From positions 1-64,000 of the forward strand of contig CAYLPJ010000027.1 in the NCBI GenBank assembly GCA_964385465.1: DNA of 64,000 bases. Reading direction: 5' to 3'. Positions within the stretch are counted from its first letter, which is position 1. Each line of letters starts with the position of its first letter. The position numbers and the translations under genes are program-made. This stretch comes from CAYLPJ01 sp964385465. Its GTDB lineage: Bacteria; Planctomycetota; Phycisphaerae; SM23-33. This document shows, in pieces, positions 38,366 to 46,290 of the stretch. The notes below the pieces were generated by a model. It searched no databases, was not told the DNA's origin, and worked only from the letters and a program-made list of their open reading frames with translations.

Positions 38366-39130
38366 TCAGGAGTCGCCGGCGCCGCCGAGCTGCTCGGCGT
38401 GAGCCCGGTAGTTCCGGGTCGGCTCGGACTTGGCCAGCACCGCCAGGGCCACGCGGGCGGCGCCGGCGCGCAGGAGCGTTCGCGCGGCCTCCTCGGCCGT
38501 GGCGCCGGTGGTGGTGACGTCGTCGACCAGCAGCACCCTCGCGCCGCGAACGCCGGGGCCGGCGCGGAAGGCCCCGCGGACGTTCTCCAACCGGCGCGTT
38601 CGGGACAGGCGCGTCTGCGGCGGCGTGTTGCGGACGCGGCGGAGCTCGCGGGCCAGCGGCGCGCCCAGACGCCCGGCCACGGCGCCCGCGATCGCCCGGG
38701 CATGGTCCCGGCTGCGCGACACCCGCCGCCGCCAGTGCATGGGCACCGGCTGGACGAGGTCCCACTCGGCGCCGACGCCGGCGGCCAGCAGCGCCGGCAG
38801 GAGTTGGCGGCCCCACGGGCTGAACCGGAACTTGAGCATCCGGACGACCTCCCGCAGGCAGCCCGTGTACGGCCCGAGGCGGACCACGCGTTCGCAGGCG
38901 GGCAGGCGGGCGGCACAGGAGCCGCAGCCGTCGGCGCGGGCGTTGACGCCGGGCCCCAGCGTCAGCCCGCATCGCGGGCAGTACGGCAGCGCCGCCAGCG
39001 CCAGCAGCTCGCGGTGGCAGGCCTCGCAGAACCCGGCGTGGACCGGCTCGGCCGCGCGGCATGCGTGGCAGACGCCGGGCACGAGCAGGTCCGCGATCCC
39101 CGACATCACCGCCCGAATTGATCGGTCCAT
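38366..39130 (-). CDS. comF: ComF family phosphoribosyltransferase-like protein
   Basis: About 254 residues. Zinc-finger Cys pairs at the N-terminus (CHAC, CEAC, CPRCG, CGSC) are followed by a PRTase fold with the PRPP loop LLVDDVTTTGAT near residue 200 and the upstream FSPWGRQLLPALL motif. ComF proteins act in DNA uptake in naturally competent bacteria; many others have no known role. The ATG at 39130 is chosen over GTG 39136. It is divergent from the peptidase gene. Confidence 0.88.
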   Translation of the reverse strand: MDRSIRAVMSGIADLLVPGVCHACRAAEPVHAGFCEACHRELLALAALPYCPRCGLTLGPGVNARADGCGSCAARLPACERVVRLGPYTGCLREVVRMLKFRFSPWGRQLLPALLAAGVGAEWDLVQPVPMHWRRRVSRSRDHARAIAGAVAGRLGAPLARELRRVRNTPPQTRLSRTRRLENVRGAFRAGPGVRGARVLLVDDVTTTGATAEEAARTLLRAGAARVALAVLAKSEPTRNYRAHAEQLGGAGDS

Positions 39131-39201
39131 TGCCACCGCGGGAGTGTACCATCACGGCGGACGCCGGACGAGACGATCCACGACAGGACGGAGGTGCGGA
39201 C

Positions 39202-40416
39202 ATGGCAGGCTCGAAAGCGGCACGACCGACCCCGCGGGACATCGAGCGCCAACTGGGGCGCCTGGCCGACGCCCACCCCAGGATGGTCGCCGTCGAGTCG
39301 GCCGGGATGTCCGCCGAGGGGCGGCGCATCCTCGCCGCCACGGTCGCCGGCCCGCGCACCGACCCGGACGACCGCCAGCACGCGCTGGTCGTCGCCGGCC
39401 AGCACGGCAACGAGGAAGGGGGGCGCATGGTCGCCCTGGGGCTGTTGGACTGGCTTGTCTCCCCGGGCGCCGCCGAGACGCGGCGGAAGCAGGCGGTGAC
39501 GGTCGTGCCTTGCGTGAACCCCGACGGCGCGGCCGCCGACACGCACAAGGCTCCGTCCGGCGTGGCCCCCAACCGCGATCACGCCCCCGGCGGCGCGGAA
39601 TCGCCGGAGGGCCTTGCCGTCGAGTCGCTCGCCGAGCGACTCCAGCCGGAGCTGTTCGCGGACCTCCACGCCCGCGGCTACGCCGGGTGCAGCTACGACA
39701 TGGTCCTCTGGCCCGCCGCCCGCCCGTACACCGAGGACGCCCTGCTGCTCCACGAGATCGCCCTGGAGATGACCCGCGCGGGCGAGGCCGCGGGCGTCCC
39801 CCACGTCGCCCACCCGCTGACCTGGCCCGGCTGGGGCGGCGACGACTTCGACGGGCCCTCTACCACGACCTACGCCTACCGGCGATTCAAGTCCATGGTC
39901 TTCCTCACCGAGACGGCCGAGAGCGACCGCCACGCCATCGCCCCCGAGGCCCGCGTCGCCAGCGGGCTGGCGAAGCTCAAGGTCCTGCTCGCCCGAGGCA
40001 ATGCACGACACCCGAAGCTCCACGACGCCGGCTACCCCGTGGACCTGCTGGCCGGGAGCTTCTGCTGGGGTGTCGTCGCCGTCGGCGCCACCGCGGCCGA
40101 ACGGCGGGCCAACCGCGTGGCCGCGTGGCGCGGGCGCGAGGCCTTCGCGCGGATCGACACCTGCTGCCCCGAGCCGCCGGACGCGCGCCGGTGCATCCTG
40201 CACGTCGAGGGCCGGCCGCCGGCGGCGACCGTCGCCCTCCAGGCCTCCATCGCCGGGCGGCGCCGGGTGGCGTCCGTCCGCCTCAACGGCCGGAGCGTCG
40301 AGGCCGACCCCGCCGCCGGCTGGACGAGCTGGCAGGCCCCGCCGGCGACGTTCGTCCGCGTCGCGCTGCCGGGGCTTTCCGCCGGTCGGCATGAACTGCG
40401 AGTGCGTTTCAGGTAG
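39202..40416 (+). CDS. M14 zinc carboxypeptidase-like protein
   Basis: 404 residues. The zinc ligands H68 and E71 are in GQHGNEEGG, H156 is in DLHARG and a putative catalytic Glu lies in TETAES (about 237-240). M14 enzymes cleave C-terminal residues or peptidoglycan/amide bonds. A C-terminal beta domain (about 310-404) ends PGLSAGRHELRVRFR. GGAGGTG lies 7 nt before this ATG; upstream in-frame codons are unsupported. No signal peptide, so cytoplasmic or non-classically exported. Confidence 0.8.
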   Translation: MAGSKAARPTPRDIERQLGRLADAHPRMVAVESAGMSAEGRRILAATVAGPRTDPDDRQHALVVAGQHGNEEGGRMVALGLLDWLVSPGAAETRRKQAVTVVPCVNPDGAAADTHKAPSGVAPNRDHAPGGAESPEGLAVESLAERLQPELFADLHARGYAGCSYDMVLWPAARPYTEDALLLHEIALEMTRAGEAAGVPHVAHPLTWPGWGGDDFDGPSTTTYAYRRFKSMVFLTETAESDRHAIAPEARVASGLAKLKVLLARGNARHPKLHDAGYPVDLLAGSFCWGVVAVGATAAERRANRVAAWRGREAFARIDTCCPEPPDARRCILHVEGRPPAATVALQASIAGRRRVASVRLNGRSVEADPAAGWTSWQAPPATFVRVALPGLSAGRHELRVRFR

Positions 40417-40499
40417 GCTCGGGGGCGCCGCCCGGCGAGCGGGCGAGCGAAGAACCGGACGCCGACACACCGCGGGCCCCGCCCCGCAAAGGAGCACAC

Positions 40500-43400
40500 A
40501 TGACCACGCGAACGACCGCCGGCATCCTGCTGACCGCCCTTCTGGCCGCCCTGCCGGCCGCCACGCCGGCGCCGGCCGACGACGCCGGGCCGCAGAACGT
40601 CGCGCTGACCACGCTGGGCGCCACGGCCAAGGGGTCGGGCGCCCCGTTCAACAAGGACTGGCCCGCGATCCGGGCCCTTCGCCCGGGGCGGCGCGGCGGG
40701 ACGATTTTCGGCCACCCGATGGAAGGCGGGCGGGTGGACATCCGCCTGGTCGTGCCCGTGGACATCGTCGCGCTGGAGCTGATCGGCCTGGACTACCACG
40801 GCACGCGGCAGCCGAAGGCGGTGGACATCCACGTCGAGGGCGAGAAGGTCAAGCACGTCGAGCTGCCCGAGCGCCCGGGCAAGCCCGTCCGCGTGGCGCT
40901 CGAGGCCCGCGCCCAGCACCTGGCGGTGACCGTCACCGACGTCCACCCCCGCCGCACCCGCGGCGACGGCAGGAAGGGCCCGCCCTGGGGCGGCTGGCAG
41001 CGGATCCGCGTGCTCTCGACCACCGACGTCCGCTCGCTGATGGCCGACGTGGACGCCTACGACGTAACGCCCGATCCCGCCGACGTCGCGCCGACCAGCG
41101 GCTCGGTCGCCGAGGGGGCGGTCGAGGTCCGCGGGCGCCCCCGCGTCACCGAGGGGCATCCCTGCACGCTGTGGGACGCCGAGGACATCGCCCGCTACCG
41201 CAAGCTGATGGAGACCAGCGCCGAGCTCCGCAAGCAGTACGCCGGGCTCAAGCAGGGCATGGACGAGCGGATCGCCCGCCCGGTGAACGTCCCCGAGCCG
41301 GTCAAGGGCAAGGACGGGAAGTGGACGCACCTGCCCAGCCGCAAGGTCGGCGGCGTGCAGAACGCCCTGGCCTGCGAGATCGCCAACCTCGGCGCGGTGT
41401 ACGCGCTGTCGGGCGAGGCGAAGTACGGCGAGTTCTGCAAGAAGCTGCTGCTGGCCTACGCCGACGCCCTGCCGAACTACGCCCCCGGCGGGCGGTTCCA
41501 CCACGACAAGGGGCTGATCTTCGACCAGCGCCTCGGCGACGCGACCTGGCTGATCCAGGTCGCACGCGGCTACGACCTCATCTACAACCTGCCCTCGATC
41601 ACCGACGCCCAGCGGAAGCGCATCGAGGAGGACTGCGTCAAGCTCGTCGCCGAGTACATCGCCGCCAACCGCGCCCTGACCACCGCGCCGACCAACTGGG
41701 CCGCCATCGGGGCCGCGAGCTGCCTGATGGCCGGCTACGCCACCGACACGCAGGAGCTGATCGACATCGGCCTCTACGGGCGGCACGGCAGCAAGGACGA
41801 CGTCAAGGGCGGGGCGTACTTCCACTTCGGCCCCGAGTGCATCGACGCCGACGGCATGTGGGCCGAGGGGGCGATGGGCTACCAGTTCATGGCCATGGAA
41901 GCCCTGGTGACCTACGCGGAGGTCTGCTGGCACCACGGGATCGACTTCTACCGCTACCGCGACGCCGCCTTCAAGCGACTGTTCGACTCGCCGCTGCGCT
42001 ACGCCTACCCGAACCTCAAGACCCCCGCGATCCACGACAGCGGCTACGGGTCCATCGTCGGGCGCGAGGCGTTCCTCTACGAGTTCGGCTACCGGCGATA
42101 CCGCGACCCGAAATACCTGCTCATCCTCGACCAGGCGGGCACGCACCTCGACGCCCAGTTCCAGAAGTTCCCCGTCTCGGTCCTTTACGACCGCCAGCCC
42201 GACGCCGACGCCCCGGCCATCGAGTGGGAGAGCGTGAACTTCTTCGGCGTGGGGTACGGCATCCTGCGGAACACCACGCCGGGCGGGACCGTCAGCCTCC
42301 TGATGGACTATGGCCCCAACCGCTCCCACGGGCACCCCGACAAGCTGAACGTCGACCTGTGGGCGTTCAACGGGCGGCTGATCCCCGACCCGGGCAGCGT
42401 CTGGTACGAGGACCCGCTCTACAAGCGGTGGTACCGCACGACCCTCGCCCACAACACCCTCTGCGTCGACGAGCTGGACCAGACCGCCTGCGGGGCCGAC
42501 CTGCTGGTCTACGCGCCCGCCGACACCTTCGCCATGCAGCGGGCGAAGACCAACGAGGCCTACGCCGGCGTGCTCATGGACCGCGCCGTCTTCCTCACGC
42601 CGGAGTACCTCGCCGACCTCTTCGGGGCCTTCGGACGCGTCCAGCGGAAGATGGACCTGTGCTGGCACCTACGCGGCGAGGCCCAGACAGACCTCCCGAT
42701 GCAGCCCAAGCCCTTCCCAAAGCCCGTCAACATGGGCTACGTCGAGCTCGCCGACGTCCGGCGGGCGACCACCGACAAGCCCTGGGCCGTCACCGTCCGC
42801 CGCCAGGGCCACGCCGCGAGGCTCCTCGCCGCCGGCGGGACCGCGACAGAGGCCATCCTCGCCCGCGGGCGACTGGGCATGGAAAGGCCGGCCGCCATCA
42901 TCCAGCGGCGGATGACCCCAAAGACGGTCTACGGCAACGCGGTGGACATCTCCGGCAGGGACGACGGCTACGTTCGCCAGGTCCGGGCCGACGGCGGGCT
43001 CGACGCAGGCTGCGCCCTGCTGACCGTCACCACCGCACGCGGCGAGGACCTGTGCTTCGCGGCCTACCGGCCGGGCACGCACGAGGTCGGGCCGCTGCGG
43101 ACCGACGCCAAGCAGGCGTTCGTCCTTCGCGATGGCGAGGCGGTCCGCGCGGCGTACCTCGGCGGGGGCAAGATGCTCCGCGTCGGGGCGCTGACCCTCA
43201 CCCGCTCCCAGCCCGGCCTGGCGTACCTCGAGCGGGCGGAGAACGGCTCCTACATCCTGGCCAACCGCTCAGACAAGCCCGCGCAGGTGACCGTCGACTT
43301 CCCCCCGCTGGCGGAGATGGAGGCCCACGACCTCGCCCCCTCCGACCGGCGGGTCGGCGAGCCGCGAACCCTCGACGAGCCCGGCAAGGCCGTCGCCGTC

Positions 43401-44069
43401 GCCATGGCCCCCGCCTCGCGGATCGAGTTCGCCCGCAAGGGCGCCGCCGGCATGTACGAGCACCGCCAGCAGATGCTCCGCGAACGCCTCGCCGCCCGGA
43501 AGGCCGCCGAGCGGAAGGCCCGCCAGGCCGCCCTCGAACGCACCGGCAAGCGCGAGGCCGCCGCCAAGGCCGACCCCGTCCCCGACGGCACCGTGGTCGT
43601 CGTCCAGGCCGAGGACTTCACCGGCCAGGGCAACGGTGAGGTCCGCCTCAGCGAGACCAAGCGGAACATCATCGGCAAGGCCTTCCTCAAGTGGGACGCC
43701 ACCGGGCACTGGCTGGAGTGGACCGTCGACGCCCCCCACGAAGGCTACTACCACCTCTCCGTGCTCTACTGCACCGAGCTGGACAAGTGCCGGCGGAAGC
43801 TCGAAGTCAACGGCGAGGTCGTCGAGCCGGCCGCCCCGCTGGTCTTCGCCTCCACCGGCGGGTGGGCCAACCAGTCCGACGACTGGCGGCTGTTCACCGC
43901 GCCCAACCCCCACGCCGACCACCCGCTGCTGATCCCGCTGAAGAAGGGCAGGAACGTCATCCGCCTGACCAACACCAATGGGCGAGGGGTCAACCTCGAC
44001 TACCTCGCCGTCACCAGCCCGGACGTGAAAATCACCCGCGAGCTGCTGGCCGAGAGGCTCCGGAAGTAG
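40500..44069 (+). CDS. Secreted heparinase II/III-like polysaccharide lyase with carbohydrate-binding tail
   Basis: 1189 residues with a signal peptide (about 1-25). An N-terminal F5/8-like domain (about 30-180) precedes an alpha/alpha-toroid (about 250-560) with the lyase-like YPNLKTPAIHDSGYGS and FNGRLIPDPGS segments and the pair RSHGHPDKLNVDLW. A beta-sheet heparinase II/III-type part follows, and a CBM6/35-like domain closes it (VVVVQAEDFTGQGNGEVRL to LDYLAV). It depolymerises an acidic polysaccharide; the exact substrate is not readable. AAGGAG lies upstream of the ATG. Confidence 0.78.
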   Translation: MTTRTTAGILLTALLAALPAATPAPADDAGPQNVALTTLGATAKGSGAPFNKDWPAIRALRPGRRGGTIFGHPMEGGRVDIRLVVPVDIVALELIGLDYHGTRQPKAVDIHVEGEKVKHVELPERPGKPVRVALEARAQHLAVTVTDVHPRRTRGDGRKGPPWGGWQRIRVLSTTDVRSLMADVDAYDVTPDPADVAPTSGSVAEGAVEVRGRPRVTEGHPCTLWDAEDIARYRKLMETSAELRKQYAGLKQGMDERIARPVNVPEPVKGKDGKWTHLPSRKVGGVQNALACEIANLGAVYALSGEAKYGEFCKKLLLAYADALPNYAPGGRFHHDKGLIFDQRLGDATWLIQVARGYDLIYNLPSITDAQRKRIEEDCVKLVAEYIAANRALTTAPTNWAAIGAASCLMAGYATDTQELIDIGLYGRHGSKDDVKGGAYFHFGPECIDADGMWAEGAMGYQFMAMEALVTYAEVCWHHGIDFYRYRDAAFKRLFDSPLRYAYPNLKTPAIHDSGYGSIVGREAFLYEFGYRRYRDPKYLLILDQAGTHLDAQFQKFPVSVLYDRQPDADAPAIEWESVNFFGVGYGILRNTTPGGTVSLLMDYGPNRSHGHPDKLNVDLWAFNGRLIPDPGSVWYEDPLYKRWYRTTLAHNTLCVDELDQTACGADLLVYAPADTFAMQRAKTNEAYAGVLMDRAVFLTPEYLADLFGAFGRVQRKMDLCWHLRGEAQTDLPMQPKPFPKPVNMGYVELADVRRATTDKPWAVTVRRQGHAARLLAAGGTATEAILARGRLGMERPAAIIQRRMTPKTVYGNAVDISGRDDGYVRQVRADGGLDAGCALLTVTTARGEDLCFAAYRPGTHEVGPLRTDAKQAFVLRDGEAVRAAYLGGGKMLRVGALTLTRSQPGLAYLERAENGSYILANRSDKPAQVTVDFPPLAEMEAHDLAPSDRRVGEPRTLDEPGKAVAVAMAPASRIEFARKGAAGMYEHRQQMLRERLAARKAAERKARQAALERTGKREAAAKADPVPDGTVVVVQAEDFTGQGNGEVRLSETKRNIIGKAFLKWDATGHWLEWTVDAPHEGYYHLSVLYCTELDKCRRKLEVNGEVVEPAAPLVFASTGGWANQSDDWRLFTAPNPHADHPLLIPLKKGRNVIRLTNTNGRGVNLDYLAVTSPDVKITRELLAERLRK

Positions 44070-44437
44070 CCCCCGCCCCCCGCCGGCGGGTCGGCGAGGA
44101 CAGCACGGCAGGAGAGGGCTCGCCCGTCCAGGGGGCGGGCCCGCGGGAGCGGTGTGTCCGTTCTGTCCACCCCGCGGACACCGGACACACGGCGACCCCT
44201 ATATATGCAAGTCTATTTTATAAAAGGCTTTATGCGAACAACACATCTGTCCGCCCCTCCGGCACCGGGACACTGTGTCCAGGGGGGAGACCTCGGGGGA
44301 CCGCACCGCGGCGCCGCCGTCACTATCATGAAACCGCCCCGCCGCGGGAACCCGGCCGCGGGCCCGGGCGTCTGAGCTTCCAGCGGGGAAATCCCGCGCC
44401 GGCCGCGGCCCCCCGCTCCAACCGAAGGAGCCCTGCC
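44070..44437. promoter_or_regulatory. Serpin upstream region with GTGTCC operator-like sites and an A+T island
   Basis: Inverted half-sites TGTGTCCG (44153-44160) and CGGACACA (44182-44189), an extra GGACAC (44176-44181) and a perfect 13-bp palindrome GGACACTGTGTCC (44268-44280) surround a sharp A+T-rich island (44200-44235, containing tatatatgc and tttataaaagg). In a 70% G+C genome this looks like a promoter with operators. No ORF is credible here. Confidence 0.5.
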
Positions 44438-45985
44438 ATGCGAGCCCTCGCCGCCATCGCCATGTCCGTCCTGCTGATCCCCGCCGCGGCCCCGGGCGCG
44501 TTGGAGGCCAATGCCCCCGCCGCCCCCGCCGTCGCCCCCGCCGTCGAGGCCGGGACCGCATTCGCCCTCGACCTCTACAAGCGGCTCGCCGCCGACGAGA
44601 AGGGCAAGAACATGTTCTTCTCGCCCTACTCGATCTCGGTCGCGCTGACCATGGCCGCCGAGGGCGCCCGCAACGAGACCGCCCTGGAGATGGGCAAGGT
44701 CCTCGGCTTCCCCGCCCGGCTCCGCCGGCGGAACCGCACCCGCCCGTGGGACACCGCCGAGATGCACGAGGCCCTCGCCGCCCTGACCGACCGGCTGACC
44801 GGCGAGGACACCGAGGCCGCCGGGGCCGCCAGGAAGAAGATCGACCGGCTCCGAGACGAGCTGGCCGACGTCAAATACAAGCTTAAAGCAATGCGCCAAC
44901 CGGACTTACGAAAGCGACAGGAGCTTGCCCGCAAGGCCAACGCCCTCGCCGGACGCCTCAACGACGCCCTCCAGCAGGTGGACCGCTACGAGCTCCGCGT
45001 CGCCAACGCCCTCTGGGGCGAGAAGACCTACCCCTTCCAGGACGGCTACATCAAGGCCCTCGACCGCTTCTACGACACCGGCGGGCTCTTCCCGGCCGAC
45101 TTCAAGCGAAACTTCCCCGCCGAGCGCCGGCGGATCAACGGCTGGGTCTCCAAGCAGACCAACGGGCGGATCGAGGACCTGATCCCCAAGCTCCCGCCCG
45201 AGCAGGCCCGGCTGCTGCGGCTGGTGCTGACGAACGCCATCTACTTCAAGGGGCAGTGGTTAGAGCCGTTCGAGCCCGGGAATACCAAGGACCGCTCGTT
45301 CACGCTCTCCGCCGGGCGGGCCGTCGAGACGCCCATCATGGAGGCCAGGAAGCTGGAGTCCGCCCGGTACGCGGCCTTCGAGGGCGACGGCACGCCGTTC
45401 GACACCCCGGCCCGCATCCGCCCGGGGCAGAAGAAGGGCCTCTACCCCGGCGAGGGCGGCTTCACGCTGGCCGAGCTGCCCTACAAGGGCGGCGAGCTGA
45501 CCATGGTCCTGCTGGCCCCGACCGACCCCGACGGGCTGGCGGGCATCGAGCGGCGGCTGACGCCCGAGGCCCTGACCGGCTGGCTCGCCCGGCTGGACAA
45601 GCGGGAGCTCAACGTCCTGCTGCCCACCTTCCGCCTTGAGACGAAGTACGCCCTGGCCGAGACGCTCATAGCGATGGGCATGACCCGGGCGTTCACCAAC
45701 CCCCTCCAGCCCGGCGGGGCCGACTTCTCCGGCATCGCCGCCAGCGACGACCCCCGCGACCGACTGTTCATCAGCAAGGTCCTCCACAAGGCCTTCGTCG
45801 AGGTCAACGAGGAGGGCACCGAGGCCGCCGCCGCCACGGCCGTCATGATGTTCGGCGCCACCGCCGCCCCCGTCACCGTCCCCTTCACCCCGACCTTCCG
45901 CGCCGACCGCCCCTTCCTCCTCCTGATCCGCGACCGCACCACCAACGCCATCCTCTTCCTCGGCCGAGTGACCGACCCGAGATAG
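44438..45985 (+). CDS. Secreted serpin (serine protease inhibitor family)
   Basis: 515 residues with a signal peptide (about 1-22). The serpin core starts at NMFFSPYSISVALTMAAEGA; NAIYFKGQWLEPFE and the end FTPTFRADRPFLLLIRD follow. The hinge of the reactive loop is E458-E459-G460-T461-E462 then AAAAT, the consensus for an inhibitory serpin. By the usual 17-residue spacing P1 is A474 (in MFGAT), suggesting an elastase- or subtilisin-like target. A highly charged coiled-coil insertion (about 125-190) splits the fold and makes the chain about 100 residues longer than normal. AAGGAG is 7 nt upstream. Confidence 0.92.
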   Translation: MRALAAIAMSVLLIPAAAPGALEANAPAAPAVAPAVEAGTAFALDLYKRLAADEKGKNMFFSPYSISVALTMAAEGARNETALEMGKVLGFPARLRRRNRTRPWDTAEMHEALAALTDRLTGEDTEAAGAARKKIDRLRDELADVKYKLKAMRQPDLRKRQELARKANALAGRLNDALQQVDRYELRVANALWGEKTYPFQDGYIKALDRFYDTGGLFPADFKRNFPAERRRINGWVSKQTNGRIEDLIPKLPPEQARLLRLVLTNAIYFKGQWLEPFEPGNTKDRSFTLSAGRAVETPIMEARKLESARYAAFEGDGTPFDTPARIRPGQKKGLYPGEGGFTLAELPYKGGELTMVLLAPTDPDGLAGIERRLTPEALTGWLARLDKRELNVLLPTFRLETKYALAETLIAMGMTRAFTNPLQPGGADFSGIAASDDPRDRLFISKVLHKAFVEVNEEGTEAAAATAVMMFGATAAPVTVPFTPTFRADRPFLLLIRDRTTNAILFLGRVTDPR

Positions 45986-46079
45986 GCCGAACACCGCCGC
46001 GATCCAAACGACGCAAGCCCCGGTTTCGGACAACCCCTTCACTTCAGTGCAATCGCGGCCCTGTCCATGGCGCATAGGT

Positions 46080-46216
46080 CGGCCGCACAGGGCTTGCCCA
46101 GTGCGGCCGGTAAGTCGCAGGCCGCGGGCTGCGCGGGCTGCGAAGGTCGCCCGAAGGCGGTGCCTGCGAATCTTTCGTCTTGTTGCGAAAAACGGCAGGC
46201 TGGAATCGGTTACACA
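46080..46216 (-). ncRNA. tracrRNA of the type II CRISPR system
   Basis: 46182-46216 matches the CRISPR repeat at 27 or more of 35 positions and, read on the minus strand, is the anti-repeat that pairs with the crRNA repeat: both ends pair and a bulge sits where the repeat has GATTGC. Downstream on the minus strand come a small nexus-like hairpin (CGAA-aga-TTCG), a CGCC-TTCG-GGCG tetraloop (46148-46159), a TCGCAG/CTGCGA stem (46115-46143) and a long perfect hairpin (46080-46109) that could be the 3' end. The 5' end is set from the promoter at 46223-46252. No T run follows the last hairpin, so the 3' end is approximate. Confidence 0.8.
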
Positions 46217-46222
46217 AGTATC

Positions 46223-46252
46223 AGATTACCGCCTTGCCATACGGTTGGTCAA
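46223..46252 (-). promoter_or_regulatory. tracrRNA promoter
   Basis: On the minus strand TTGACC (46247-46252) and TAATCT (46223-46228) are 18 bp apart. The predicted start is at about 46216, exactly the outer edge of the anti-repeat. Confidence 0.55.
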
Positions 46253-46262
46253 GAGTGATATT
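46234..46262 (+). promoter_or_regulatory. cas9 promoter
   Basis: TTGCCA (46234-46239) and GATATT (46257-46262) with a 17-bp spacer, start near 46269. It overlaps the divergent tracrRNA promoter, so the two may compete or be co-regulated. Confidence 0.5.
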
Positions 46263-46290
46263 GGCAAAGTCAAAACTCGGGGAGGCGCGC

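Noticed and set aside
46180..46290. Longer Cas9 N-terminus
   Set aside because: It would read through tracrRNA and both promoters; RuvC-I begins right after ATG 46291.
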